A DNA stretch of 64,000 bases, from contig JBKQHO010000027.1 in NCBI GenBank assembly GCA_052267165.1, forward strand, positions 1-64,000, in the 5' to 3' direction. Position numbers and translations under genes: made by a program. Below the pieces are notes generated by a model that was given only the letters and a program-made list of their open reading frames with translations, did no database searches and had not been told where the DNA came from. Below are positions 43,228 through 52,347 of the stretch, one piece after another (the stretch's first letter is position 1; the number at the start of each line of letters is the position of its first letter). This stretch comes from CAWICD01 sp052267165 (lineage in GTDB: Bacteria; Vulcanimicrobiota; Vulcanimicrobiia; Vulcanimicrobiales; Vulcanimicrobiaceae).

Positions 43228-45257
43228 TCTCGCGAGGCCGGCGCCTCCGTCGAGAGCGGCGCGAACAGCGCGCCGGCGCTCTCCGGTACCGGTTCGACGC
43301 CTGCGGGCCGCAGGTAGCGAATCAGCCAGTGCCCGATCGCGCGCAGCCGGAGAATACGGTTGCGCGGACGGCCCGTGCGCGCGAGACCGTGACCGTCGCC
43401 GGTGAAGCGCACAAACTCGACGTGCGTGCGGCCCAGGCGCCGTAAGAGGGTGAAGAGCTGTTCGCCCTGATCGACCGGGCAGCGAAAGTCGCGTTCCGAA
43501 TGCTCGACCAAGAGCGGCGTCTCGATCGCGGCGGCGTTGCGCATCGGCGATTTCTCGAACAACTTGCGGCCGCCGTCGTCCCAAGGCGCACCGACCTCAC
43601 CTTCGAGGAACCAGCCGAAATCCGAGGCACCGACTTCACTCACGAAATCGTTGACGGCGCGCATCGAGATGCCGCAAGCGAAACGCCGGCTGCGCCCGAG
43701 CAGCCAGGTCGTCATGAAGCCGCCGTACGAGCCGCCCGCCAAGCCTAACCGCGAAGCGTCGACCGGCGCGTTCGCGAGCAGCGTGTCGCACAAGTCGAGG
43801 ACGTCCGAGGCGTCGAGGCCGCCCCAGTCTCCCACGTTCGCGTCCGAAAAGGCGTGCCCGTACGTCTGGCTGCCGCGCGGATTGCCGAAGGCGACGCCGA
43901 TGCCGTGTGAAGCGAGCATCTGGAACTCGAAAAAGAACGCGAACCCGTAGGCGAAGTGCGGGCCGCCGTGAACTTGCAGAACGTACGGCGCGGCCAGCGT
44001 CTCGTCCGGGTCCATGATGAACAGGTCGAGCGGCGTGCCGTCCTTCGCAGGCGGGCGCAAGCGCCGCGGCGGGCGCAGCGCTCGTTGCGCAAGCCATGGA
44101 TTGCAGTCGGTGAGATTCGCTTCAGAACCGAAGCGATCGACGAGCGCGAGCTCGCTGGGACGCAGCGGCGACGAGAACGCGAGGCCGAGCGAAGCGTCGC
44201 CGGCGAGCGAGAACGCGAAGACGTTGCGTTCTCCGCCCGCAACGACGCGGTGCGAGCCTCCTTCGCGCGGAAAAGCCGCGACCGAACACGCGCCCTCGCT
44301 GGCAAGCAGAACGTACATCGTTCGGTCGTCCGCAGACCAGATCGGCGCCTGCCGGCCGCCGCCCATCACGTCGTTGAGCACGTAGTCCGCCGCAGGCCGG
44401 TCGAGAACTCCTGAAAGCGAGCGCGCCGAGCCGCCCCCGAGCGGCACGACCAGCAGTTCGAACCCGTAGCGGAAGCCGGCGTCGTCACCGCGTTCGTGTC
44501 CCAGAAACGCGATCTCGCGTCCGTCGTGCGAGAAGGCCGGCCAGGTGCTCGGGCCGCGCGAGGTCGTCAGCTTGCGCGGCGCTCCGCCGGCGGCGTCGAC
44601 CAGATAGAGATCCTCATAGAACGCCGTTTGGGGCACGTCGATCTGGGCTGAGAACGCAAGCTGCGTCGCGTCCGGCGACCACGCCGGCGCATGCACGTCG
44701 AAGTCGCCGAAGGTGAGGCGCCGGGGCTCGTCCGCGGAGCCGAGCTCGTGGACGAACAGATGCTTGCGGCGCCCGTCGAGCAGGCCTTCGTCGTCGCTCT
44801 TGAACGGCAACCCGCGAATGTGCCGGGCGCCGCTCGGGACGTCGAGCGCGATGCGCGCGGTCGCCGGATCGAGCGGCGTCACCGCGGTGAAGGCCAGCGC
44901 GGTGCCGTCGGGCCGCCACGTCAGCGCCGGGATCGCATCGTAGGCCGGCGTGACGGAACGGGCCTCGCCACCGCCGGTCGGCATGACGTAAACGCGTTTT
45001 CCCTCGCCACGGTCGCCGACGAACGCAAGTTGCGTCCCGTCCGGTGAAACGCGCGGCAAGCGATCGTGCGCTCCCGTCGTGAAGGGCGAGGCCGGCAAGC
45101 CCGCGCGCACTGACCAGATCGCCGTCCGCGTCTCATCGCCGTCTTCATGGTAGGTTGCCAGCGTGTAGAAGACCCGCCCGTCAGGCGCGCACTGCGGATC
45201 GGTTGCAACCGCGAGCCGGTAGAGATCGGAAGGGACCAGCGGCGAGCGTTCGTTCAC
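43224..45257 (-). CDS. S9-family prolyl oligopeptidase-like peptidase
   Basis: A 677-residue serine peptidase. The N-terminal about 400 residues form a WD40-like/TolB-type propeller with repeated W-S-P-D-x-T-x-L-A-F. The C-terminal alpha/beta hydrolase has the nucleophile in G-L-A-G-G-S-Y-G-G-F near residue 507, followed by C-G-I-S-M-R-A-V-N-D-F, and catalytic His in G-D-G-H-G-L near 620. No signal peptide. GTG start. It should cleave short peptides in the cytosol (acylaminoacyl-peptidase type). Confidence 0.9.
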   Translation of the reverse strand: MNERSPLVPSDLYRLAVATDPQCAPDGRVFYTLATYHEDGDETRTAIWSVRAGLPASPFTTGAHDRLPRVSPDGTQLAFVGDRGEGKRVYVMPTGGGEARSVTPAYDAIPALTWRPDGTALAFTAVTPLDPATARIALDVPSGARHIRGLPFKSDDEGLLDGRRKHLFVHELGSADEPRRLTFGDFDVHAPAWSPDATQLAFSAQIDVPQTAFYEDLYLVDAAGGAPRKLTTSRGPSTWPAFSHDGREIAFLGHERGDDAGFRYGFELLVVPLGGGSARSLSGVLDRPAADYVLNDVMGGGRQAPIWSADDRTMYVLLASEGACSVAAFPREGGSHRVVAGGERNVFAFSLAGDASLGLAFSSPLRPSELALVDRFGSEANLTDCNPWLAQRALRPPRRLRPPAKDGTPLDLFIMDPDETLAAPYVLQVHGGPHFAYGFAFFFEFQMLASHGIGVAFGNPRGSQTYGHAFSDANVGDWGGLDASDVLDLCDTLLANAPVDASRLGLAGGSYGGFMTTWLLGRSRRFACGISMRAVNDFVSEVGASDFGWFLEGEVGAPWDDGGRKLFEKSPMRNAAAIETPLLVEHSERDFRCPVDQGEQLFTLLRRLGRTHVEFVRFTGDGHGLARTGRPRNRILRLRAIGHWLIRYLRPAGVEPVPESAGALFAPLSTEAPASRD

Positions 45258-45512
45258 GGTGCGAGTGTCTGCGCGACGGCGTTCCGCGGCGCCTGCGCGT
45301 CAACGGCTAGGGCGTTCGGGCGCGCCGTTCTAGGCGGCGGCGCGCAGCTTCCAGCGAGGCGCCGACGAAGCGGCGACAGTTCCCAGTTTCCAAGAGTGGA
45401 CGAATCTGAGAAACCGCATTGGGACAGCGAAGGTCAAGAGAGCCTTACAGTACACGACCGGCACGCTTCCTTGCGAGGAATCGCTAAATCCGCGTGCGTA
45501 CAATCCGGAGGC

Positions 45513-46397
45513 GTGAATCGGACCGCGTTTCTCCTCTCCGCTGCATCAGCCATGGTCGTGCCGCGCATTGCGCGCGCGAGCATGCTGGACGACGCCATCC
45601 AGCGGGCCGCGGCCGCCTCGACGGGCCTCGTCAGCGTCTATGCGCGGCGGCTCGGGCCCGGCGAGCCGATCAGCTACGACGCCGACGAGCGTTTCCCGTC
45701 GGCCTCGACCATCAAGCTGGTCGTGCTGACGTCGCTCTATCAGTTCGCGGAACGCGAGCACGGATTGCTCGACCGCGAACTGACGCTCCACCTCGACGAT
45801 TTCGTGGGCGGTTCCGAAATCTTGGACGCCTACAATCCCGGCGACCGCATCCGCATCTCGACGCTGGCTCGGGCCATGATCGAACAGAGCGACAACACCG
45901 CTTCGAACGTCTTGATCTCCTACTTGGGATTCGATCGCATCAACCGCACCGCGCGCGACGCGGGCATGGAGCGCACGCAGCTGCTGCACCACTTCGTCGA
46001 CTACACGGCCAACGTTCCGATCCGCAATCTGACGACCGCCCACGACATGGCGCGCCTGCTCTACCAGATCGAGCGCGGCGCCCACGAAGCGGTCCGCACG
46101 GTCGCGGAGCCGCAAACGTGCCGAGCGATGATCGACATTCTGCTTCGCCAAGAAGATCGCGACAAGATCGCTCGCGGCTTGCCGCAGGGCGTTCCTTTGG
46201 CGAACAAGACCGGCGAGATCGATGGCGTGCGCAACGACGTCGCTATCGTCGACCCGTACGGCGATTCACCCTACGTGCTCGCCGTGCTCACCAAAGATCT
46301 CGCCGATTTTTCAGAGGGCAACATCGCAATCCGCCGGATTGCGAAGGCCGTTCATCGCGCGCTCTACACCTACAGCGTGGGCGCGCGCCCGAGCTAA
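45513..46397 (+). CDS. Class A beta-lactamase-related serine hydrolase
   Basis: A 294-residue exported protein with a signal-like N-terminus (residues 1-22). Three active-site motifs of the PBP/beta-lactamase fold are present: S-T-I-K (about residue 64), S-D-N (about 125) and K-T-G (about 231). The omega-loop E-x-x-L-N of true class A beta-lactamases is not evident, so hydrolysis of beta-lactams is doubtful. The GTG at 45513 has CCGGAGG just upstream. The 255-bp spacer before it shows nothing else. Confidence 0.82.
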   Translation: MNRTAFLLSAASAMVVPRIARASMLDDAIQRAAAASTGLVSVYARRLGPGEPISYDADERFPSASTIKLVVLTSLYQFAEREHGLLDRELTLHLDDFVGGSEILDAYNPGDRIRISTLARAMIEQSDNTASNVLISYLGFDRINRTARDAGMERTQLLHHFVDYTANVPIRNLTTAHDMARLLYQIERGAHEAVRTVAEPQTCRAMIDILLRQEDRDKIARGLPQGVPLANKTGEIDGVRNDVAIVDPYGDSPYVLAVLTKDLADFSEGNIAIRRIAKAVHRALYTYSVGARPS

Positions 46398-46885
46398 ACT
46401 CCGAGCCCGTCGTTCCGCTTGAGCACTTCGCTGAGGAACCAGCGCTGCTTCTGGTGGACTTGGACGAGACGGGTGTAGAGATCGGCCGTGCCGATGTCGC
46501 CTAACTTCGCGGCTTCCTCAGCATCGGCGTGCATCTCGGCGATGACCCGCGTCTCACCTTCGACGGCCTCCTCGACCGCCGCGCGCGGCGCCTGCTCGCC
46601 GCTCGACAGCGGAACCGTCGCCAGCGAAAGGTACGCGCTCGGATCGGAGAGCGGCTTGCCCTCGATCATCAGCGCCCGCTCGGCGAACTCGTCGAGTTCC
46701 GCAAGCGTTGCGGTCGCGTGCTCGTCGAAGAGCAGATGCAGGTCGCGAAAGTGAGGCCCGTACGTGTTCCAGTGGTACTTCTTGTAGTTGAGGTACATCA
46801 CCAGCGCGTTCGCCTGCTGCCGGTGGAGCGCCGCGATCAGCGCCTGCACCCCAACAAAGGTCGGAGCCGAAGTCGTGTTTGCCAT
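46394..46885 (-). CDS. dps: Dps-family ferritin-like DNA-protection protein
   Basis: A 163-residue four-helix protein. The Dps signature is clear: Y-H-W-N-T-Y-G-P-H-F-R-D-L-H-L-L-F-D-E-H, which provides the inter-subunit ferroxidase ligands, followed by a short BC helix and W-F-L-S-E-V-L near the end. It should form a dodecamer that oxidises and stores Fe2+ and limits oxidative damage. It ends inside the convergent beta-lactamase-fold gene (4-bp overlap). Confidence 0.9.
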   Translation of the reverse strand: MANTTSAPTFVGVQALIAALHRQQANALVMYLNYKKYHWNTYGPHFRDLHLLFDEHATATLAELDEFAERALMIEGKPLSDPSAYLSLATVPLSSGEQAPRAAVEEAVEGETRVIAEMHADAEEAAKLGDIGTADLYTRLVQVHQKQRWFLSEVLKRNDGLGV

Positions 46886-46930
46886 AACTTCGTTTGAACT
46901 TCGCCGGGCAGCCGCCGGTTGCAGACCGGA

Positions 46931-47431
46931 CTAGGAGGCGGCCTGAGCCGGTTCGATCGAGACCTTTTCCATCACGTCACCGACGCGAATGGAGTCGATG
47001 ACATCCTGACCTTCGACCGTCTGGCCGAAGACCGTGTACTGCTTGTCGAGAAAGCGCGCGTCGCCCAAGCAGATGTAGAACTGCGAGCCGGCCGAGTTCG
47101 GGCTTTGGGCACGCGCCATGGCGACGGTGCCCTTCGTGTGGGGATGCGCGTTGAACTCCGCGTCGAGGTTGTAACCCGGGCCGCCCGTGCCGTTGCCGTT
47201 GGGGCACCCGCCCTGGATGACGAAGCCCGGCTCGACGCGATGAAACGTCAGTCCATCGTAAAAGCCCTCGCGCGCCAGCTTGATGAAGGCGGCGGAGTGC
47301 TGGCGTGCGTCGCGCGGATAGAAGCGTAAGACGATGTCGCCCTTCTTCGTGTGAATCCGCACTTGGACGTTCTCGGCCTCGGCGGCAAGGGTGTCGAGCT
47401 CAGTACCGGTGGGCTTCGTAATGGTCGCCAT
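46931..47431 (-). CDS. Peptidyl-prolyl cis-trans isomerase (cyclophilin type)
   Basis: A 166-residue cyclophilin. It has F-H-R-V-E-P-G-F-V-I-Q-G-G-C-P and G-T-V-A-M-A-R-A-Q-S-P-N-S-A-G-S-Q-F-Y-I, with V-F-G-Q-T-V-E-G near the end. No signal peptide, so it is probably cytosolic. The ATG at 47431 has GGAG upstream. The same frame is open upstream through a complete GIY-YIG domain (47432-47788), so a fused product is possible. Confidence 0.88.
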   Translation of the reverse strand: MATITKPTGTELDTLAAEAENVQVRIHTKKGDIVLRFYPRDARQHSAAFIKLAREGFYDGLTFHRVEPGFVIQGGCPNGNGTGGPGYNLDAEFNAHPHTKGTVAMARAQSPNSAGSQFYICLGDARFLDKQYTVFGQTVEGQDVIDSIRVGDVMEKVSIEPAQAAS

Positions 47432-47788
47432 GAAAGCTCCGCTGCGGTTTGGGAGGGGAGGGTCGATGAGGTCCGGGGCTTTGGTCACGGCGCGCCCCAT
47501 CACCTGTCCGCTCGCCAGCGCCGCCAGCTTGCGCCTTCGCGGCAGCGCCTTGAAATGCGCCTCCTCGCGCAAGGCCGCCGAGCGGTCCGGAACCGTCCAC
47601 CATGCTCGCAGACGGATCGGCAGCCGCGAACGGACGTAGCGCGATCCCTCGCCGCGCCGATGGGCCGCCAGCCGAGTCGTCAAGTCGCTGGTCCAGCCCG
47701 TATACAGCGAGCCGTCGCGGCAGGTCAAAACGTAAACGAGATAGATTCGCGGCCGATCGATCCCAGGGCCGGCATCACACTTGGACAA
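47432..47788 (-). CDS. GIY-YIG nuclease domain, in frame with the PPIase
   Basis: About 119 codons from a possible TTG at 47788 encode a UPF0213-like GIY-YIG domain: I-Y-L-V-Y-V-L-T-C-R-D-G-S-L-Y-T-G-W-T-S-D-L, R-L-A-A-H-R-R-G-E-G-S-R-Y-V-R and E-E-A-H-F-K-A-L. No stop separates it from the cyclophilin ATG, and the linker (about 30 residues) is Pro/Ala-rich. Either the two are one fusion protein of about 285 residues or the stop was lost in an old operon pair. These small nucleases act in DNA repair or recombination, mostly uncharacterised. The start codon is uncertain. Confidence 0.6.
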
Positions 47789-47836
47789 GGCGTGCGTTTC
47801 GAGGTGACCTCCGGCGGGAAACACTTTTTCGAAGCA

Positions 47837-48280
47837 ATGCTCAATACGGACGCGGTGCTCGATTTGCGGGTCTTGCCGCAACCCCATTTTTGCGCCGTCG
47901 TTCGGCAGGGTGTCGCGGATTTTGCGCGGGCTCACGGGGTTGCCGAGGAAGACTTGACGCATATCCTGACCGCCCTAGGCGAGGCCTTGGCCAACGCGAT
48001 CGAGCATGCCCGTGCCGAGGAGCCGATCGACGTCGAGATCCGCGTCGGCAGCGATCGCATCGTCGTAACCGTCCAGGATAGCGGAATCGGTTTCCCGAGC
48101 CACCTGGCCGGTCCGCCTGATTTGCCGGAGCCGAGCGCCGAGCGCGGCCGCGGACTGCCGATCATGCGACGTTGCACCGACATCTTTGCGATTCGAAGCT
48201 TGCCGGGACGTGGCACGGCGGTCGTCCTCGGCCGGTACCTTCACAAGGCTGCTTCCGGCTCGTCGCGAGGCGTCGCCTAA
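47837..48280 (+). CDS. HATPase_c_2 ATP-binding protein (anti-sigma kinase RsbW-like)
   Basis: A 147-residue GHKL ATPase. The N box is L-G-E-A-L-A-N-A-I-E-H-A, the G1 box is V-Q-D-S-G-I-G-F and the G2 box is E-R-G-R-G-L-P-I-M-R. It has the size of stand-alone RsbW/SpoIIAB-type kinases that bind sigma or anti-anti-sigma factors. No partner is adjacent. It is on the same strand as bchN with 113 bp between, including the bchN palindrome. In-frame GTG codons upstream are alternative starts. Confidence 0.78.
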   Translation: MLNTDAVLDLRVLPQPHFCAVVRQGVADFARAHGVAEEDLTHILTALGEALANAIEHARAEEPIDVEIRVGSDRIVVTVQDSGIGFPSHLAGPPDLPEPSAERGRGLPIMRRCTDIFAIRSLPGRGTAVVLGRYLHKAASGSSRGVA

Positions 48281-48320
48281 GGGCTTCCCGGGCTCGGCGT
48301 TTGCTCGCCGTTCCCCGGCC

Positions 48321-48334
48321 GTGACCCCTATCAC
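48321..48334. promoter_or_regulatory. Crp-like palindrome upstream of bchN
   Basis: GTGA-CCCCTA-TCAC has centre 48327.5. It is the exact reverse complement of the copy upstream of bchF. CAGAAT (48358-48363, four matches to the -10 consensus) follows after 23 nt, predicting a start near 48370 and a short leader before the TTG. Confidence 0.7.
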
Positions 48335-48393
48335 CGGAGCTCTTGGCTCCCCCGAGACAGAATGGAAGGGTCACGCGGAGCCTGAGGTAGCTG

Positions 48394-49668
48394 TTGTTCG
48401 ACTCGCAAGCTGACGTCGTCGAACGCGACGATTTTTGTTCGCTCGCCCCGATCGGTTGGCTGCATCACAAGATGCAGGACAGCTTCTTTCTTGTCGTGGG
48501 AACGGGATCGTGTCAAGGCTTCCTCCAGACGGCCCTGGGCGTCATGTTGTTCGCCAAGCCCCGCTTCGCGACGGCCGTCCTCGACGAAGACGACCTCGGC
48601 GGCGCGGATACGTTCACCGAACTCCTCCCGATCGCCGAAGCGGTCGTTGCCGAGCACAGGCCGCGCGCGATCTTCCTCGCCTCGACCTGCTCCCCCGAGA
48701 TCCTGAAGATGAACGTCGGCGGCTGCGCGGCGCCGCTCGAGGCCGAGCTCGGCGTGCGCGTCTACCCGTGCCGCATGGACGGCTTCGACCCCGCCTACAC
48801 GATGGGCGAGGACCACGTTCTCGTCTCGATGTTGGGACGCGCCCCGCACACCAACCAGAAGAACCTCGTGATCTTGGGCTGCCTCTCGCCGCTCGAGGAA
48901 GCCGAGATTCGCGTCGAGTGCGCCGCAATGGGTCTGCCCGAGCCGAGCTTCCTGCCCGCGGAAAGCGCCCTCGACGTCCCGGCCGTCGGCGCCAACACGG
49001 TCCTGGCGGCGGTCCATCCCTATCTCTACGGCGCCGTCTCCTACGCGCAGCGCGAACGCGGATGCGCCATGCACAAGTCGCTCTTCCCTTACGGACCCGA
49101 CGGCGCGCGCGCGTTTTACGAGTCGCTGGCCGAAGCGTTCGGCAAGAGCGTCTCGTACGCCGAGCGCGAGCGAAAAGCGTGGGCCTCGCTCGACACGCAG
49201 CTCGAAGCGCTGCGCGGCCGCAGCATTGCATTCTGTTCGGACGCCATGCTCGAACTGCCGCTGGCCCGCACGCTGCGCGCAGCCGGCGCGCGCGTCGATC
49301 TCGTAGGCACGCCTAACCTCTACAAGAAGTTTCACGCGGCCGAGCGGGCCGCGCTGGCAGGCGTTGAGATCCTCGAGCGGCCCGACCGCTTCGAACTATT
49401 CGCGCGGTTCGCCGCCGTCAGACCCGACCTCGTCGTCGCCAACCTCAACGTCGCCAACCCGCTGGAAGGGATGGGCTTCGCGGTCAAGTGGTCGACCGAG
49501 TTGACCTTCCAGCCCATCCACGGCTTCGGAGGCGCTCCGACGTTGTTCGGGATGTTCGCCGCGACGGTGCGCCGTCATGAGGCGCTCGCCCGCCGCCGCG
49601 AAGCCGACGGCGCCGCCGCCCCCATCAACCTCGACTTCTTCCGCCAGCCCGAGCGGGTGCGTCCGTGA
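48394..49668 (+). CDS. bchN: Dark-operative protochlorophyllide reductase subunit N (BchN)
   Basis: BchN and BchB form the NifDK-like catalytic core that reduces protochlorophyllide with electrons from BchL. The protein is 424 residues. The three cysteine ligands of the NB 4Fe-4S cluster are visible as Cys15, Cys40 (G-T-G-S-C-Q) and Cys99 (S-T-C-S-P-E), spaced as in known BchN proteins. The TTG start has GAGG about eight bases upstream. First gene of the bchN-bchB-bchG-bchP run. Beyond the Crp-like site, the 115-nt gap to bchB holds two hairpins. Confidence 0.96.
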   Translation: MFDSQADVVERDDFCSLAPIGWLHHKMQDSFFLVVGTGSCQGFLQTALGVMLFAKPRFATAVLDEDDLGGADTFTELLPIAEAVVAEHRPRAIFLASTCSPEILKMNVGGCAAPLEAELGVRVYPCRMDGFDPAYTMGEDHVLVSMLGRAPHTNQKNLVILGCLSPLEEAEIRVECAAMGLPEPSFLPAESALDVPAVGANTVLAAVHPYLYGAVSYAQRERGCAMHKSLFPYGPDGARAFYESLAEAFGKSVSYAERERKAWASLDTQLEALRGRSIAFCSDAMLELPLARTLRAAGARVDLVGTPNLYKKFHAAERAALAGVEILERPDRFELFARFAAVRPDLVVANLNVANPLEGMGFAVKWSTELTFQPIHGFGGAPTLFGMFAATVRRHEALARRREADGAAAPINLDFFRQPERVRP

Positions 49669-49715
49669 GGCCGGCGGGGGTCCGCGCGCGGAGTCGTGCG
49701 GGGGCGCGCAGCGAC

Positions 49716-49777
49716 GTTTTCGGCGCGAAGTGCCGAAAGCCGAGCGGAGTGCCAAGCCGTCCGCGAAGTGGACGGCT
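49716..49777 (+). repeat. Twin hairpins with identical loops between bchN and bchB
   Basis: Hairpin 1 (49716-49740) pairs GTTTTCGGC with GCCGAAAGC. Hairpin 2 (49755-49777) pairs AGCCGTCC with GGACGGCT. Both close on the same seven-base loop, GCGAAGT. The second ends six bases before the bchB ATG, where no free Shine-Dalgarno sequence remains. They could control mRNA stability or bchB translation. Confidence 0.6.
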
Positions 49778-49783
49778 GTTCCA

Positions 49784-51340
49784 ATGAAGCTGGCCATTTG
49801 GAGCTATCAGGCGCCGGCGCATGTGGGCGTCTCGAAGGCGGCGGCTTCGTTCTCGAAGCTGCACTGCGTGCTGCGCGCCCCCAAAGGCGACGGCTACGGA
49901 ACGATCATGCTCGCGATGTTCGAGCGCCTGGGCGTGCTTGGGCCGCTCACCGTGTGCGCGATGTCCGAAGCGACCCTGGCCGGAGCGCCGGCGAACTTGC
50001 CGACAGTCTTACGCGAGGTCGACGCTCGGCACAAGCCCGAGACGATCGTCGTGACCCGCAGCGCGACGGCGAGCGTCCTGCAAGAGCCGCTCGACGGCGA
50101 GGTCTCCATGATCCCGCAGGGCGAGCTGAACGCCGAGATCTTCTTCGCTTCGGCCCACCCGGTCCGCGACACCGAGACGAGCGCCTTCGGGCTGACGACC
50201 CGCGAGCTGGTGGCGCACTTCGCTCAGGACGTGGCCCGCAGCGAAGGCCCGTCGGTCAACATCGTCGGACCATCGCTGCTTGGTTTTCACGATCATTCGA
50301 ACGTTGAGTCGCTGCGGCGCGACCTCGCCAAACTGGGCATCTCGGTCAATGCGGTGTTGCCGCTGGGCGCCTCGCCCGACGACATCCGCGGAATCGGCCG
50401 CGCTTGGGTGAACGTGCCGCTCGGTCACGAGCTCGCGATGCCGACGCTCGAATATCTCAAGGAACGCTTCGGGACGCCCTACGTCGACGAGCTGCCCTTC
50501 GGCGAGGCCGGGACGACGCGCTTCCTGCGGCGCCTGTGCGCGCTCTGCGAGATCCCCGCCGAGCGGATAGCGGAGGCTGCCAAGCAAGCGAAGCTCCTGT
50601 GGTACTCGCGCACGGTCGACGCGCACGCGCTCTCCTCGAAGCGCGTCGCGGTCTTCGGAACGCCGACGACCGCCGCCGGCATCGCGCGCGTGCTGCGGGA
50701 CGAGCTCGACATGCAGGTCGAGTTCGTCGGAACTTACGTGCTCGACTGGGCCGCTTGGCTGCGCGAGCGCGTCGCCGACATCACCTCGAACGTGCTGATC
50801 ACCGACGACTATCGCACGGTCGCCAGGGCGATCGACGAAGTGCGGCCGGACATCATGTTCGGCTCGCAGATGGAGCGCCACTCGGCAAGCGTCCACGGCG
50901 TTCCGTGCGCCGTCATCTCGCCGCCCGCGCACATCCTCAACTTTCCGCTCGGCTATGCGCCGTTCGTCGGCTACGACGGCGCCAACCACATCGGCGACCT
51001 GGTGAACCAGACGCAAGTGCTCGGCCTCGAACACCACTTGATCGAGATGTTCGGACCGCGCGGTCAAGGGCGGTACGCCGAAGCCGCACCCGAACCCGAA
51101 GGAACGCACCTCGAAACCTTGCCGGTGCCCGCCGCCGCTCAAATCTTGGATCTCACCGCGCCCAAGCCTGGCGACGCGCAGCTGCGTTGGGATCGCAACG
51201 CCGAGAAGCTGATGGGCCGCGTTCCGTTCTTCGTTCGCAAGAAGGCGCGCGAGCTGGTCGAGAAATATGCGCGCGACCACCACGTGACGGTCATCGACGA
51301 GAGCGTCGTGCTGCGAGCGCGGGAGCAAGCGGGCGGATGA
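49784..51340 (+). CDS. bchB: Dark-operative protochlorophyllide reductase subunit B (BchB)
   Basis: A 518-residue partner of BchN. Asp36 (P-K-G-D-G-Y-G) is the unusual aspartate ligand of the NB cluster, at the same position as in characterised BchB. The N-terminus M-K-L-A-I-W-S-Y is typical. The last about 50 residues form the small helical PCP_red domain (W-D-x-N-A-E-K-L ... V-P-F-F-V-R-K-K-A-R), which is also seen in BchZ here. The frame is open upstream, but ATG 49784 is the family start. It overlaps bchG by 4 bp (ATGA). Confidence 0.96.
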   Translation: MKLAIWSYQAPAHVGVSKAAASFSKLHCVLRAPKGDGYGTIMLAMFERLGVLGPLTVCAMSEATLAGAPANLPTVLREVDARHKPETIVVTRSATASVLQEPLDGEVSMIPQGELNAEIFFASAHPVRDTETSAFGLTTRELVAHFAQDVARSEGPSVNIVGPSLLGFHDHSNVESLRRDLAKLGISVNAVLPLGASPDDIRGIGRAWVNVPLGHELAMPTLEYLKERFGTPYVDELPFGEAGTTRFLRRLCALCEIPAERIAEAAKQAKLLWYSRTVDAHALSSKRVAVFGTPTTAAGIARVLRDELDMQVEFVGTYVLDWAAWLRERVADITSNVLITDDYRTVARAIDEVRPDIMFGSQMERHSASVHGVPCAVISPPAHILNFPLGYAPFVGYDGANHIGDLVNQTQVLGLEHHLIEMFGPRGQGRYAEAAPEPEGTHLETLPVPAAAQILDLTAPKPGDAQLRWDRNAEKLMGRVPFFVRKKARELVEKYARDHHVTVIDESVVLRAREQAGG

Positions 51341-52344
51341 AGGCGGAGCCGAAGGGAACGGTCCTGCGCGATTCGGCGCGCTCGACGGTCGAGACCGTCG
51401 GCCACTTCGGCGCGATGATGCTGCCCTTCGCGAACCGGCAGACCGGCGCCGCACGCATCAACGCGTCGCTGCGCATGTTCGCCAAGCCCGGAACGTGGTT
51501 CGCTCCGATGTGGGCGATGCTCGTCGGTTGCGTCGCCTCCGGCAACGCGCACTGGGACTTCAGCTCGATCGGCAAGATGCTGCTCGGGATGCTGCTCGCG
51601 GGACCGTTGCTCTGCGCGTTCTCGCAAGTCGTCAACGACTGGTTCGACCGCGAGGTCGACCGCATCAACGAACCCGATCGCCCGACCGCCGCGAACGCGC
51701 TCGCGCCGCTCACCGTGCTGCTCGTCGCGGTCGCGCTTGCGGCCGCTTCGCTCGGCCTGGCGGCCTATCTCGGAACCCTCGCCACGCTGCACTCGCTTTC
51801 GGTCTTCTGGCTGTCGCTCGGCGGACTGCTGCTCGCGCTCGCGTACAGCGCGCCGCCGCTGCGCCTCAAGGCGCGGAACGGCTGGCTCGCCAACGCCGCC
51901 TGCGCGTTCGCCTATGAGGGCTTCGCCTGGATCGCGGGCGCCGCGATCTTCGGGAAGGTCACGCAGGGGACGCTCGTGCTCGCCTCGCTCTACTCGCTGG
52001 GGTCGCACGGCTTGATGACGCTCAACGACTTCAAGAGCTACGAGGGCGACAAGCGTCTGGGGCTGCGCTCGTTGCCCGTCATGCTCGGCCTGCCGGGCGC
52101 GTTGCGCGCCGCCTTCGCTTTCATCGACGTCTTTCAGGTCTTGGCGATCGGCTACGTGCTGCTGCACGCCATGTACCTGGCGGCGGGCGTCATGCTCCTG
52201 CTGTTCGTGATCCAGCTGCCGATGCAGCGCAAGCTCGCGCACGACCCGGCCGGCATGGCGCCGTGGTATTGCGCGAGCGCCATCCCGCCGTTCGTCTGGG
52301 GGATGCTCGTTTCAGCACTCGCCCTCCGCTCAGGAGGCTTCTGA
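51337..52344 (+). CDS. bchG: Bacteriochlorophyll synthase (geranylgeranyl/phytyl transferase, BchG)
   Basis: A 335-residue UbiA-family prenyltransferase that esterifies bacteriochlorophyllide with geranylgeranyl or phytyl diphosphate in the membrane. The first Asp-rich motif is N-D-W-F-D-R-E-V-D-R-I-N-E-P-D-R-P and the second is N-D-F-K-S-Y-E-G-D-K. About nine hydrophobic segments are present. The start is fixed by the 4-bp overlap with bchB. Neighbouring bchP supplies the reductase for the tail. Confidence 0.95.
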   Translation: MKAEPKGTVLRDSARSTVETVGHFGAMMLPFANRQTGAARINASLRMFAKPGTWFAPMWAMLVGCVASGNAHWDFSSIGKMLLGMLLAGPLLCAFSQVVNDWFDREVDRINEPDRPTAANALAPLTVLLVAVALAAASLGLAAYLGTLATLHSLSVFWLSLGGLLLALAYSAPPLRLKARNGWLANAACAFAYEGFAWIAGAAIFGKVTQGTLVLASLYSLGSHGLMTLNDFKSYEGDKRLGLRSLPVMLGLPGALRAAFAFIDVFQVLAIGYVLLHAMYLAAGVMLLLFVIQLPMQRKLAHDPAGMAPWYCASAIPPFVWGMLVSALALRSGGF

Positions 52345-52347
52345 TTC

